This document shows positions 1 to 6,536 of a stretch of 14,692 nucleotides of DNA, piece after piece. Each line of letters begins with the position of its first letter. The first letter of the stretch is position 1. The translations under genes were made by a program, and so were the position numbers. The stretch is from Bacteroidota bacterium. GTDB lineage: Bacteria > Bacteroidota > Bacteroidia > Chitinophagales > Chitinophagaceae. The stretch is from the NCBI GenBank assembly GCA_023412975.1, contig JAEZRB010000230.1, positions 1-14,692 of the forward strand, written 5' to 3'. The notes under the pieces are model-generated. The model saw nothing but the letters and a program-made list of their open reading frames with translations. It had not been told where the DNA came from and ran no database searches.

Positions 1-1076
1 ACCACCAGTTCAGGCAGGCTTCCATCAAACTCCTTTTCCACCTTGATATGCCGGAGATCAAGCCTGTCCTGTGCCTGAGCCAAAGCTTCATCCAGTATAA
101 GATTTATATTGGAAGGCTCGAACCGGAGTTGTTCAATACGCGTTGCACTTAGCAGGTCAGAAACCAATTGATTGATCCGGCTCACATTCCGGTCGATCAT
201 GGACAGAAGCATACCCGCCTCCTCGTTATCACTGTTGATCTCCTTCAGCTGCTCCGACGCCAGGGATATATTTGTAAGCGGGTTGCGCACCTCGTGCGCC
301 ATGGTGCGGGCGATGCGCCCGGTCGCTGCAAACTTTTCAATACTTCGGAGTTCGCTCAACTCTGTATTTGCTCTATTCAACTCGTTGATGCGGCCCTCGA
401 GTTCCATCCGATAGATACGGGACTTACTGTCGGCCTCTTCCCTGGCCCTGTTTTCCTTATTGTATGTGATCAGGGAATAAAATATCGTGACGAGTGTGAT
501 GACGAGTGAAATGATAGCCATAATAGCCATGGTCTGGAAAAAACCTTTCAACTTCATATTCCGCACATTCATCAGGGTCTCCTCTTTTTCTCCTAGCGAA
601 GTGATGATAGTCCTGATTTTCTGCATGACCAGGTTTGTGGAATCATAGGTTTTAAGAAGGCTGTCGCTAATCATAAAACCATCTTGTTGAAAACGGGTGA
701 GAAATGCGGCAAGTTGTTGAAGTTTCACCTCACTGAGTTCACGCAGAGAATCTACCTTCAGCTGGTATTCTCTTTCACCCGCTGTAAGGCGGTTCAGCTC
801 ATTTAATAAATAAGGGACCTGTTTAGAACCGGAATTATAAGGTTTCAGATCAGCAGGGTCTCGCGTAATAAAATATCCCCTGATGCCTGTTTCGGCATCC
901 GTTATCTGACCTTTAATAGTTTCCAGGTTATGTATGATCGAATTTGAATGCGATACCGATTTCGCATCCGCTTCCAGTTTATTTATAACAAAAAAGATCA
1001 GGAAATAGGTAATAAGCAGCAGCAGGAATGCTATAGCATAACCCCACCTGTTCTTTATGATGACTGGAATGGGCAT
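1..1076 (-). CDS. CHASE3-type membrane sensor histidine kinase, N-terminal part (runs off the left edge)
   Basis: This is the sensor half of a two-component system; it would autophosphorylate on His and pass phosphate to a response regulator that is not in the window. Translating the minus strand from the ATG at 1076 gives 358 open codons to the edge. Residues about 11-32 form a first membrane helix. An extracytoplasmic helical region follows, with the CHASE3-like motif DAETGIRGYFIT near residues 60-71. A second membrane helix lies at about 179-205. A charged, coiled-coil-like stretch leads to the HisKA H-box MAHEVRNPLTNI, with the phospho-accepting His at residue 261 (codon 294-296). The ATP-binding HATPase_c domain must lie beyond base 1. 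I do not see a clear HAMP domain. The gene starts 35 bases downstream of a small membrane-protein gene (1112-1279) on the same strand, so they are probably co-transcribed. The signal sensed cannot be told. Confidence 0.9.
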   Translation of the reverse strand, partial: MPIPVIIKNRWGYAIAFLLLLITYFLIFFVINKLEADAKSVSHSNSIIHNLETIKGQITDAETGIRGYFITRDPADLKPYNSGSKQVPYLLNELNRLTAGEREYQLKVDSLRELSEVKLQQLAAFLTRFQQDGFMISDSLLKTYDSTNLVMQKIRTIITSLGEKEETLMNVRNMKLKGFFQTMAIMAIISLVITLVTIFYSLITYNKENRAREEADSKSRIYRMELEGRINELNRANTELSELRSIEKFAATGRIARTMAHEVRNPLTNISLASEQLKEINSDNEEAGMLLSMIDRNVSRINQLVSDLLSATRIEQLRFEPSNINLILDEALAQAQDRLDLRHIKVEKEFDGSLPELV

Positions 1077-1111
1077 CGGCAAAAGTTCTGAAAAGAACTT
1101 GTAATTTAAAG

Positions 1112-1279
1112 CTATATTTTCTTAGTCAGCGATCCCGGATTAATAATAATAGCCTGGATGAAGAGCAGGGCTGCAGTAATGAGGAAAATATGAACAAAAA
1201 TGCCGGCTTTCAGTACAAAGCAAGAGACTATCCATGCCACCGCTAACAAAGCCGCTATAATAAATAAAGCCAGTTTCAT
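1112..1279 (-). CDS. Small two-helix membrane protein, DUF5670/Lmo0937-like (55 aa)
   Basis: This short minus-strand frame starts at ATG 1279 and ends at TAG 1112-1114. It encodes 55 residues. It opens with MKLALFIIAALLAVAWIV, has a short polar turn (LKAG) near residue 25, continues with a second hydrophobic stretch (residues about 27-47), and ends NPGSLTKKI. Length, two-helix layout and the helix-turn-helix pattern around a Gly resemble the small Lmo0937/DUF5670 family common in Bacteroidota, from memory of that family. Function is unknown. The stop is 35 bases before the start of the histidine kinase, which suggests one transcript and possibly a membrane partner or accessory of the kinase (inference). 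A plus-strand frame over the same bases looks like a shadow. Confidence 0.7.
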   Translation of the reverse strand: MKLALFIIAALLAVAWIVSCFVLKAGIFVHIFLITAALLFIQAIIINPGSLTKKI

Positions 1280-1421
1280 AAAATGCGTTTTATCCCTATA
1301 TAGAAAAAATGATGCCAGCCGTCAGGTCATTTTCACGTGTTTTGAGTTAGTATTTTTTCGGCTTAAACGATGTAAATATGGCGGGGAATTTGACTAACCT
1401 GCATAAGTAAAACAAGTTACC

Positions 1422-2624
1422 ATGGATCTTCGAAGTCCTTATCCATATGCCCTGCTGCGACATGGCATTATAGACAGCTATCCCTCACTGGATACTAATA
1501 TAAAGGCTGATATCGCGATCATTGGCGCGGGGATCAGCGGCGCCTTGTTAGCAGATCGGCTTGTTCGCGCTGGCTATGATGTGGTTGTAGTGGATCGTCG
1601 TCACGCGGGTACGGGAAGCACAGCCGCCAGCACCTCTTTGCTTCAATATGAAATTGACACCCCACTTTCCAAGTTGATCGATCTTGTGGGTAAAAAAACC
1701 GCCGTAGCAAGTTATAAGCTCTGCCGCAAAGCGATCTACGACCTGGAGAGAATTTGCGCACGCTCAAAAGAGCTCGGCCTATTCGAAAAAAAACCGAGTT
1801 TCCAGTTTGCTTCCTATAAAAAAGATTTCGCTGATCTCCAAAAAGAATATAACCTGCGGCGTTTGGAAGGATTTGATGTACAATGGTTCGACCAGGGTGC
1901 GGTGCAAAACAAATTCGGCTTTCTCAAACCTGCAGGATTGTTTTCTTCAGACGGCGCGATAGCTGATGCCTACCTGCTCGCACATCATCTGTTATCAAAA
2001 AATATTTCAAAAGGCCTGCGGGTATTTGACAATACAGAAATCACCCGCATCAGGTATCAAAAACGTGCAGTGGAATTACAAAGTGCAGAAAAAAAGAAGA
2101 TCGTTGCAAGGAAACTTGTGATCGCCTGTGGCTATGAATCGCAAAAATATATTCCAAAAAAAATCCAGGATAACCATGCGACCTTTGCTATTGCAAGCGA
2201 ACCTTTCGTTCAAAAAAATTTCTGGTATAAAAACGCAATGATATGGGAAACGGCGCACCCTTATTTATACCTGCGGACTACCAGCGACAACCGGATCATT
2301 GCAGGGGGAAAAGATATCCCTTTCTCAAATCCTAAACAGCGGGATCGAATGCTTCCTGAAAAAGCGAGAAGTATTGAAAAGGCAATTGGGAAGCTTTTTC
2401 CGGATATTTTATTTAAAACAGATTTTAAATGGGCAGGGACTTTCGCCACAACAAAGGATGGATTACCCTATATCGGTTCTATTCCACAAAGACCCCATAC
2501 ATATTTTGCACTTGGCTTTGGTGGCAATGGTATTACATTCAGTGTTATTGCCACGCAAATAATCCATGATCTGATCAGGGGAAAAACAAATCCGGCGGCA
2601 GAGATGTTTCGCTTTGACCGGTAG
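1422..2624 (+). CDS. FAD-dependent oxidoreductase, DAO family
   Basis: A 400-residue flavoprotein of the D-amino-acid oxidase/glycine oxidase-like class. The N-terminal Rossmann fold is clear: ADIAIIGAGISGALLADRL at residues 29-47 with GxGxxG at 35-40, and an acidic residue (D58) at the end of the second strand to hold the FAD ribose. GSTAASTSLLQYEID at about 64-78 is the usual DAO loop next to the flavin. The C-terminal FAD-closing segment is also present: GLPYIG at 347-352 and GFGGNGITF at 365-373. Length fits the family. Members oxidise an amine or amino acid C-N bond; the substrate cannot be read from the sequence. No signal peptide, so probably cytosolic. It starts at ATG 1422, transcribed divergently from the DUF5670-like gene. 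Its TAG lies one base from the stop of the convergent gene at 2626. Confidence 0.88.
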   Translation: MDLRSPYPYALLRHGIIDSYPSLDTNIKADIAIIGAGISGALLADRLVRAGYDVVVVDRRHAGTGSTAASTSLLQYEIDTPLSKLIDLVGKKTAVASYKLCRKAIYDLERICARSKELGLFEKKPSFQFASYKKDFADLQKEYNLRRLEGFDVQWFDQGAVQNKFGFLKPAGLFSSDGAIADAYLLAHHLLSKNISKGLRVFDNTEITRIRYQKRAVELQSAEKKKIVARKLVIACGYESQKYIPKKIQDNHATFAIASEPFVQKNFWYKNAMIWETAHPYLYLRTTSDNRIIAGGKDIPFSNPKQRDRMLPEKARSIEKAIGKLFPDILFKTDFKWAGTFATTKDGLPYIGSIPQRPHTYFALGFGGNGITFSVIATQIIHDLIRGKTNPAAEMFRFDR

Positions 2625-2625
2625 T

Positions 2626-3018
2626 CTAGGACGCCATGCCCAGGTTCTTTAATGTAAAGGATTCATAAACGTGCTTTTCCTGCAGCCACGATAAATTTCC
2701 TTTTGACTTCTTTACAAACCAGCAAGCTTTGGCCAAACGTATATAAAGGGTGCGACGGTTGGTTGTGGTTTTGTCCAACACGATACCAGAGAGATAGATA
2801 TAGTCGTTCTCACTCTTTTGTATAAGGTTTACCCGCTTACCAACCAGTTTCCGGGTATCGGGCTTACCCGAATCCGTCAACGCACAGATCAGCATGTTGT
2901 CTTCAAAAGTTTTCATGAGTACATGATGCGTGATACTTCCATTCTTTGTATGACGTCGTAATAAACCAGCCTGTATCGAATTAATTTTCTGGCTGATCGT
3001 GTAAAAATTTCTATGCAT
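2626..3018 (-). CDS. Small split-barrel-like protein, second gene of a pair (130 aa)
   Basis: A 130-residue soluble protein without signal peptide or membrane helix. The pattern is that of a pyridoxamine-phosphate-oxidase-like split barrel: a leading helix ending in SIQAGLLRRHTKNGSITHHV (residues about 14-33), a strand MLICALTDSGKP (about 42-53), then LVGKRVNLIQKSENDYIYLS (about 58-77). The last piece resembles the 'values for X, nYiyLsG' strand of that fold. It ends with a basic, Trp-containing region. The assignment is by pattern and by the neighbouring gene (3043-3531), which has a similar layout; no cofactor-binding residue can be named. The start ATG at 3018 is 24 bases downstream of the neighbour's stop, so the two are probably one operon. 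Its stop at 2626-2628 nearly touches the convergent FAD oxidoreductase gene. Confidence 0.7.
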   Translation of the reverse strand: MHRNFYTISQKINSIQAGLLRRHTKNGSITHHVLMKTFEDNMLICALTDSGKPDTRKLVGKRVNLIQKSENDYIYLSGIVLDKTTTNRRTLYIRLAKACWFVKKSKGNLSWLQEKHVYESFTLKNLGMAS

Positions 3019-3042
3019 AATTCAGCTTGTATTTGTTTATAG

Positions 3043-3531
3043 TTACATCGCGTTCTTTGATAAAACCGGTTCAGTTGAACGTGATACCGACACATTCCGC
3101 AGCAACCAGTTATATCCTTTTTCCATCAACATCTCCAAACGTGATCTTTCTTTCCTGCCATAAGGCTCAGTATATTCAATGGTGTTCATGGTCATTCTGA
3201 CCAGCATCTGTTTTCCCCCTATGGGTAAACCTGCAGCACCATCATAATGGTAATCATCATCCACAATACAGGCTTTACCGCTGATCTCCAGGTGGAAAAA
3301 CACACCCTTGTGATAAAAGTGAAGGCGAACTGGAAAATTCTCTGCATATTCCGCCACTTCATGCAGCGGCTTTGGACAGGCAAACCAAAGCTGCCCCTCA
3401 TCATCAACCCGAACAGCTGTGACAATACTATTCGGCAGTTTACAGACATCATTGCTCATGCTGTACATAATGGCTGTCTTCAGCCTGTAAATCTTATCCC
3501 TTATCTCCAGGAGGTTAGCGTCAGTTGTCAT
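3043..3531 (-). CDS. Pyridoxamine 5'-phosphate oxidase-like split-barrel protein (162 aa)
   Basis: A 162-residue soluble protein. The order of elements fits the small general-stress-type split-barrel (PNPOx-like) flavin-binding fold. A first helix (LLEIRDKIYRLKTAIMYS, residues about 7-24) is followed by strands SIVTAVRVDDEGQLWFACPK (about 35-54), FPVRLHFYHKGVFFHLEISG (about 67-86) and KACIVDD, then a Met-rich strand MLVRMTMNTIEYTEP and a charged, amphipathic tail ending in Lys-Asn-Ala-Met. In such families the protein binds FMN, F420 or haem, or has no known ligand; nothing here decides which. It is the first gene of a probable operon with the 130-aa protein downstream. The ATG at 3531 is followed upstream by a roughly 240-base gap shared with the divergent topoisomerase gene. 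Confidence is high for a real gene and moderate for the fold. Confidence 0.75.
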   Translation of the reverse strand: MTTDANLLEIRDKIYRLKTAIMYSMSNDVCKLPNSIVTAVRVDDEGQLWFACPKPLHEVAEYAENFPVRLHFYHKGVFFHLEISGKACIVDDDYHYDGAAGLPIGGKQMLVRMTMNTIEYTEPYGRKERSRLEMLMEKGYNWLLRNVSVSRSTEPVLSKNAM

Positions 3532-3773
3532 AACTAAGGTGTTTACTAGTATTAGTCAAATGTGATACCAACCCAACTCTATGCTATGGTGAAGTACTGC
3601 CAGCAAGTTTTTTGTGCAAGAATTTCCACATATCCGGCTGAAATTGTTTCACAGAGAGTGCAAGCCTGTCGCGATACACATGTGCGGAATATCAATAGTA
3701 TTTAAGCAGTCTTAACATGGTGCAATAGATTCTGGCATTTGATTTTCAAAGTATGGAAAACGAATCGTGACGT

Positions 3774-4838
3774 ATGCAAAAAATTAAGTCGCTGTCATAT
3801 CGTGAACATATTAAGCTCCACCGCGACTACCGGCGCGCTGCCCGGGTTGCCAGCCTTTTGTACACCTCCGATTCAAAGCCGGGCATTATCCGGATAAAAA
3901 AAGGGAAGGGATTTGGGTTTAGTTACAAAGGAAAAGCGGTCACAAAAAAAGAAGACCTGGAACGAATAAGGAAACTTGCCATACCTCCCTCGTGGGCGAG
4001 TGTCTGGATCTGTCCCAAAGCAAACGGCCATATACAGGCTACAGGTATTGATATGAATGGCAGGAAGCAATACCGTTATCACGCCGACTGGAATAAGTGC
4101 AGGCAGGATACAAAATTTCACAGGCTGATCGAATTTGGGAAAGCACTTCCGAGGCTACGCCGGCAAATTCGCCGGGATATGAATGCTGCAGGTTTGACCG
4201 AATCAAAAGTGCTGGCCACCGTGATCAACCTCGCCGAAAAAACATATATCCGGGTGGGCAATAACGGCTATGAAAAAATGTATGGCTCCTATGGACTTAC
4301 TACAATGAAAGACAAACATGTGACCTTAAAGAATGGAAGGATATCCTTTGCATTTACCGGGAAAAAAGGGGTAGCGCACGAGATCTCCATTTATGATCGA
4401 AAGCTGGCACGTATCATTAAACAATGCCGTGACATACCTGGCAAAGAGTTATTCCAATATTACACAGATGGTGGTCACCGAAAATGCATCGACTCGGGTA
4501 TGGTAAACAACTATATCAAATCAGCAACTGGGGGAGAATTTACCACAAAAGATTTTCGAACATGGGCGGGCTCCCTGCAGGCTTTGCAGATCCTTCGCAA
4601 TTTGGATCCGCCCCAAAACGAAGCGGATTTAAGGAAAAATATCACCACGGTCATGGACCAGGTGAGTAATAAATTGGGCAATACAAGAAACATATGCAGG
4701 AAGTATTATGTACACCCCGAGCTAATTAGGCTTTACGAAGAAGATAAACTGAACTCCGGCCTGGAGCTTTCGGGGAAAACCAGCGGCCTTGATCCCGACG
4801 AACAGATCCTGATGCATGTGATTAAAAGGTCGGCGTGA
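3774..4838 (+). CDS. DNA topoisomerase IB, poxvirus/bacterial type
   Basis: A 354-residue type IB topoisomerase that relaxes supercoils by forming a 3'-phosphotyrosyl link. The DNA-binding N-terminal domain includes IPPSWASVWICPKANGHIQA (residues about 70-89) and YHADWNKCRQDTKF (about 102-115). The catalytic domain has TYIRVGN (157-163), FTGKKGVAHE (194-203), KDFRTWAG (259-266) and LGNTRNICRKYYVHPEL (301-317). Comparing spacing with Deinococcus TopIB (R137, K174, R239, N280, Y289, from memory) maps the catalytic set to R160, K197, R262, N303 and Y312. The intervals of 37, 65, 41 and 9 residues match exactly, so the enzyme looks intact and the nucleophile should be the second of the two adjacent tyrosines. 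Asn in place of the viral His is normal for bacterial members. It may share a transcript with 4888-6003. Confidence 0.95.
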   Translation: MQKIKSLSYREHIKLHRDYRRAARVASLLYTSDSKPGIIRIKKGKGFGFSYKGKAVTKKEDLERIRKLAIPPSWASVWICPKANGHIQATGIDMNGRKQYRYHADWNKCRQDTKFHRLIEFGKALPRLRRQIRRDMNAAGLTESKVLATVINLAEKTYIRVGNNGYEKMYGSYGLTTMKDKHVTLKNGRISFAFTGKKGVAHEISIYDRKLARIIKQCRDIPGKELFQYYTDGGHRKCIDSGMVNNYIKSATGGEFTTKDFRTWAGSLQALQILRNLDPPQNEADLRKNITTVMDQVSNKLGNTRNICRKYYVHPELIRLYEEDKLNSGLELSGKTSGLDPDEQILMHVIKRSA

Positions 4839-4887
4839 ACGCCTGAAATACTGGTATGGTTTTTACCTCTTTAACTAAAATACTACC

Positions 4888-5064
4888 ATGAAAACGAAAA
4901 ACACAACAACAAGCAATCCGCAGTTGCGGTCTACAAAAAACAGGACGGCTCCTGATGTCAGGGACAATCTTGACAGCCGCAAAAAAGAAGAGCAACATAG
5001 CAAGGGCGATGATATTACCCATAACCGGAAACCTCATCACAACAAACAACAAAGACCTAAATAA
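4888..5064 (+). CDS. Small basic hydrophilic protein of unknown function (58 aa)
   Basis: This short frame starts at ATG 4888 and ends at TAA 5062-5064. It encodes 58 residues that begin MKTKNTTTSNPQLRSTKNRT and end HNKQQRPK. The protein is almost free of hydrophobic residues, rich in Lys, Arg, Asn, Gln and Thr, and probably disordered. It lies 49 bases after the topoisomerase stop and 66 bases before the PA2169-type gene, all on the plus strand. The placement in a run of small stress-type genes, the ATG after an A-rich leader (ctaaaatactacc), and the lack of a competing frame argue for a real gene. It resembles no family I can name. It might bind nucleic acid by virtue of its charge, but that is a guess. 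Confidence 0.6.
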   Translation: MKTKNTTTSNPQLRSTKNRTAPDVRDNLDSRKKEEQHSKGDDITHNRKPHHNKQQRPK

Positions 5065-5081
5065 ATTTTTTATCGGAGACG

Positions 5082-5101
5082 GCCGGGTAGTGAAGCCCGG
5101 C
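5082..5101 (+). other. GC-rich stem-loop between two small genes
   Basis: GCCGGG at 5082-5087 pairs with CCCGGC at 5096-5101 around an 8-base loop. No T-run follows on the plus strand, so it does not look like an intrinsic terminator; it lies 29 bases before the ATG at 5131. It could be an mRNA-stabilising or processing hairpin between the 58-aa gene and the PA2169-type gene. Confidence 0.4.
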
Positions 5102-5130
5102 AGATTATTAACCAAATAAAATCAAACACT

Positions 5131-5592
5131 ATGTACGTAAATGAAAAAACGAGCGAGATACTAAATGATCTCATCAGTATCAACAATGACAGGATTGAAG
5201 GCTACAACAGGGCTGAAAACGAAACATCAGATGAAGATGTAGACCTCAAAACCCTGTTCAGGCAAATGGCATCGGAAAGCCGAAGCTATAACAATGATCT
5301 GTCAAAATACGTGGCTTCTGCGGGTGAACAGCCTACTGACAAAACTTCATTTAGTGGTAAGATCTACCGCACCTGGATGGATGTAAAAGCAACTTTCAGC
5401 GGCAAAGACCGCAAGGCCATACTTGCCTCCTGTGAATTTGGTGAGGATGCCGCGCAAAAAGCATACGACGAAGCTCTATCCAGCGATGCTGAATTGCCGG
5501 CCGAGGTTCGCCAGCTGATCATGGATCAAAAATTAAGTTTGAAAAAATCACATGATCACATTAAGGCACTGCGTGACAGACAAACCGCGTAG
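5131..5592 (+). CDS. PA2169 family four-helix-bundle protein (DUF2383)
   Basis: A 153-residue soluble, all-helical, acidic protein. The first helix, with the start MYVNEKTSEILNDLISINND (residues 1-20), leads into RIEGYNRAENETSDEDVDLK (21-40). Next come a long helix LFRQMASESRSYNNDLSKYV, a central GKIYRTWMDVKATFSGKDRK with the Trp typical of the family, a helix ASCEFGEDAAQKAYDEAL, and a last helix with His residues near KSHDHIKALRD. This order and length match the PA2169/DUF2383 family of ferritin-like four-helix bundles, seen mostly in stress gene clusters; biochemical role is not established. Neighbours are a small basic protein upstream and a 118-aa protein 54 bases downstream on the same strand. 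The ATG at 5131 follows an A-rich leader and a stem-loop at 5082-5101. Confidence 0.88.
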   Translation: MYVNEKTSEILNDLISINNDRIEGYNRAENETSDEDVDLKTLFRQMASESRSYNNDLSKYVASAGEQPTDKTSFSGKIYRTWMDVKATFSGKDRKAILASCEFGEDAAQKAYDEALSSDAELPAEVRQLIMDQKLSLKKSHDHIKALRDRQTA

Positions 5593-5646
5593 TTCTCAGG
5601 AAGGCATTCCAAAATCGTAACATGTCAAAAAAATAAAACAATTCCC

Positions 5647-6003
5647 ATGGACACAAATTCCAGCACAGAGGAAATGAAAAGCCTCTCAGGTTGCCTCAAC
5701 AAACTTTTGTCAGATGGCTTTACCGAAGATTTCAAAGCGGGTGAACGTGGTCTTCTTTCGCTTAAGAACGAAAAGATATACGAACCCGGGCAGGTGAAAA
5801 TTGTAAATTTCTACCGGTTTGAAGGTGCCAGCGACCCCGCGGATAATACAATACTTTACGCGATAGAAACAGACGATGGCGTGAAAGGAACACTCGTGGA
5901 CGCCTATGGATCTTACGCCGATGAAAGAGTAAGCTCTTTTGTAGAGGAAGTACAGGAGATCCAGAAAAAAGCGGTAAACAATAATGACAGAACTGTTGAC
6001 TAA
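5647..6003 (+). CDS. Conserved Bacteroidota protein, often mislabelled 'phosphoribosylpyrophosphate synthetase' (118 aa)
   Basis: A 118-residue soluble protein. The start MDTNSSTEEMKSLSGCLNKL gives a helix, followed by LLSDGFTEDFKAGERGLLSL (residues about 20-39), then EPGQVKIVNFYRFEGASDPA (about 46-65), DNTILYAIETDDGVKGTLVD (about 66-85) and AYGSYADERVSSFVEEVQEI. The core pattern YRFEG-x-DPAD ... ILYAIE-x-x-x-GVKG-LVD-x-YG is one I recognise from small Bacteroidota proteins that databases sometimes call phosphoribosylpyrophosphate synthetase. None of the PRPP synthetase motifs is present and the size is too small, so that name should not be used. Probably a single alpha/beta domain of unknown role. 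It is 54 bases after the PA2169-type gene and is followed by the terminator at 6072-6101. Confidence 0.75.
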   Translation: MDTNSSTEEMKSLSGCLNKLLSDGFTEDFKAGERGLLSLKNEKIYEPGQVKIVNFYRFEGASDPADNTILYAIETDDGVKGTLVDAYGSYADERVSSFVEEVQEIQKKAVNNNDRTVD

Positions 6004-6071
6004 CCAGGGTGCCATGAAATGACATAGCGAGTGGCTACACTTGAGTTTCGGAATTAAGGCCTTCACAAACA

Positions 6072-6101
6072 AAAAAACCGGTTATTAATAACCGGTTTTT
6101 T
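6072..6101. terminator. Bidirectional intrinsic terminator, perfect palindrome
   Basis: The sequence reads A6-CCGGTTATT-AATAACCGG-T6 and is its own reverse complement from 6072 to 6101. It gives a 7-base-pair CCGGTTA stem with a TTAA loop and an oligo-T tail on either strand. It lies 68 bases after the 118-aa gene (plus strand) and 32 bases after the end of the DUF1328 gene (minus strand), so it can end transcription from both sides. Confidence 0.85.
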
Positions 6102-6133
6102 ATTTTCATATTTCCGTATTAAAACAATCCTTC

Positions 6134-6295
6134 TTAGACCCTTGAACGTCCCACAAAAAGCGAAACGATAAATAATACAAGAAAAACGAAGAATAGGATT
6201 TTAGCGATGGAAGCCGCCCCAGCAGCAATGCCACCAAACCCGAATATTGCAGCTATGATTGCCACAACCAGGAAAATTACTGTCCAACGTAACAT
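6134..6295 (-). CDS. DUF1328 (YtjA-type) small membrane protein (53 aa)
   Basis: A 53-residue membrane protein. It starts MLRWTVIFLVVAIIAAIFGF and continues with GGIAAGAASIAKILFFVFLV before a basic end, FVGRSRV. The two helices joined by FGFGGIAAGAA, the MLRW start and the Lys before the second helix match the DUF1328 family (YtjA in E. coli), small inner-membrane proteins linked to stress. The function is not known. A longer frame continues upstream to 6430, but the family start and the loss of family resemblance beyond it favour ATG 6295. It is convergent with the 118-aa gene and shares its palindromic terminator. Upstream is a 240-base gap facing the SDR gene at 6537. Confidence 0.9.
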   Translation of the reverse strand: MLRWTVIFLVVAIIAAIFGFGGIAAGAASIAKILFFVFLVLFIVSLFVGRSRV

Positions 6296-6536
6296 AATTT
6301 CTAGTTTTAAGATTATTAAATCAATTTCAGTTTTATAGAGATCGAATAAGGTAATGCATGTAATGAAAAATTCATGCCGCAATAAACCCTTAAGGGAAAT
6401 AGCTATAATCGGGGAAATTTTTTCCAGCATTCATTCCACATTAAGTAAACCACGCTTTTTTGTTATAGAAATAAATCCCCATCGCTTCCTTTATAATCTG
6501 GTATAAATATTTCTTCGATCTCTATAAAAAAAGTAT

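Noticed and set aside
168..509. Open frame of 113 codons on the plus strand
   Set aside because: It lies inside the sensor kinase gene on the other strand, whose H-box and coiled-coil codons fall here; the plus-strand product resembles nothing.
1342..1380. TTG (1342) with TAAATATG (1373) as a promoter for the FAD oxidoreductase gene
   Set aside because: The 28-base spacing is too long and the -7 box has a mismatch.
6296..6430. Longer start for the DUF1328 gene (98 aa)
   Set aside because: The added 45 residues do not resemble the family, and MLRW at 6295 is the typical family start.
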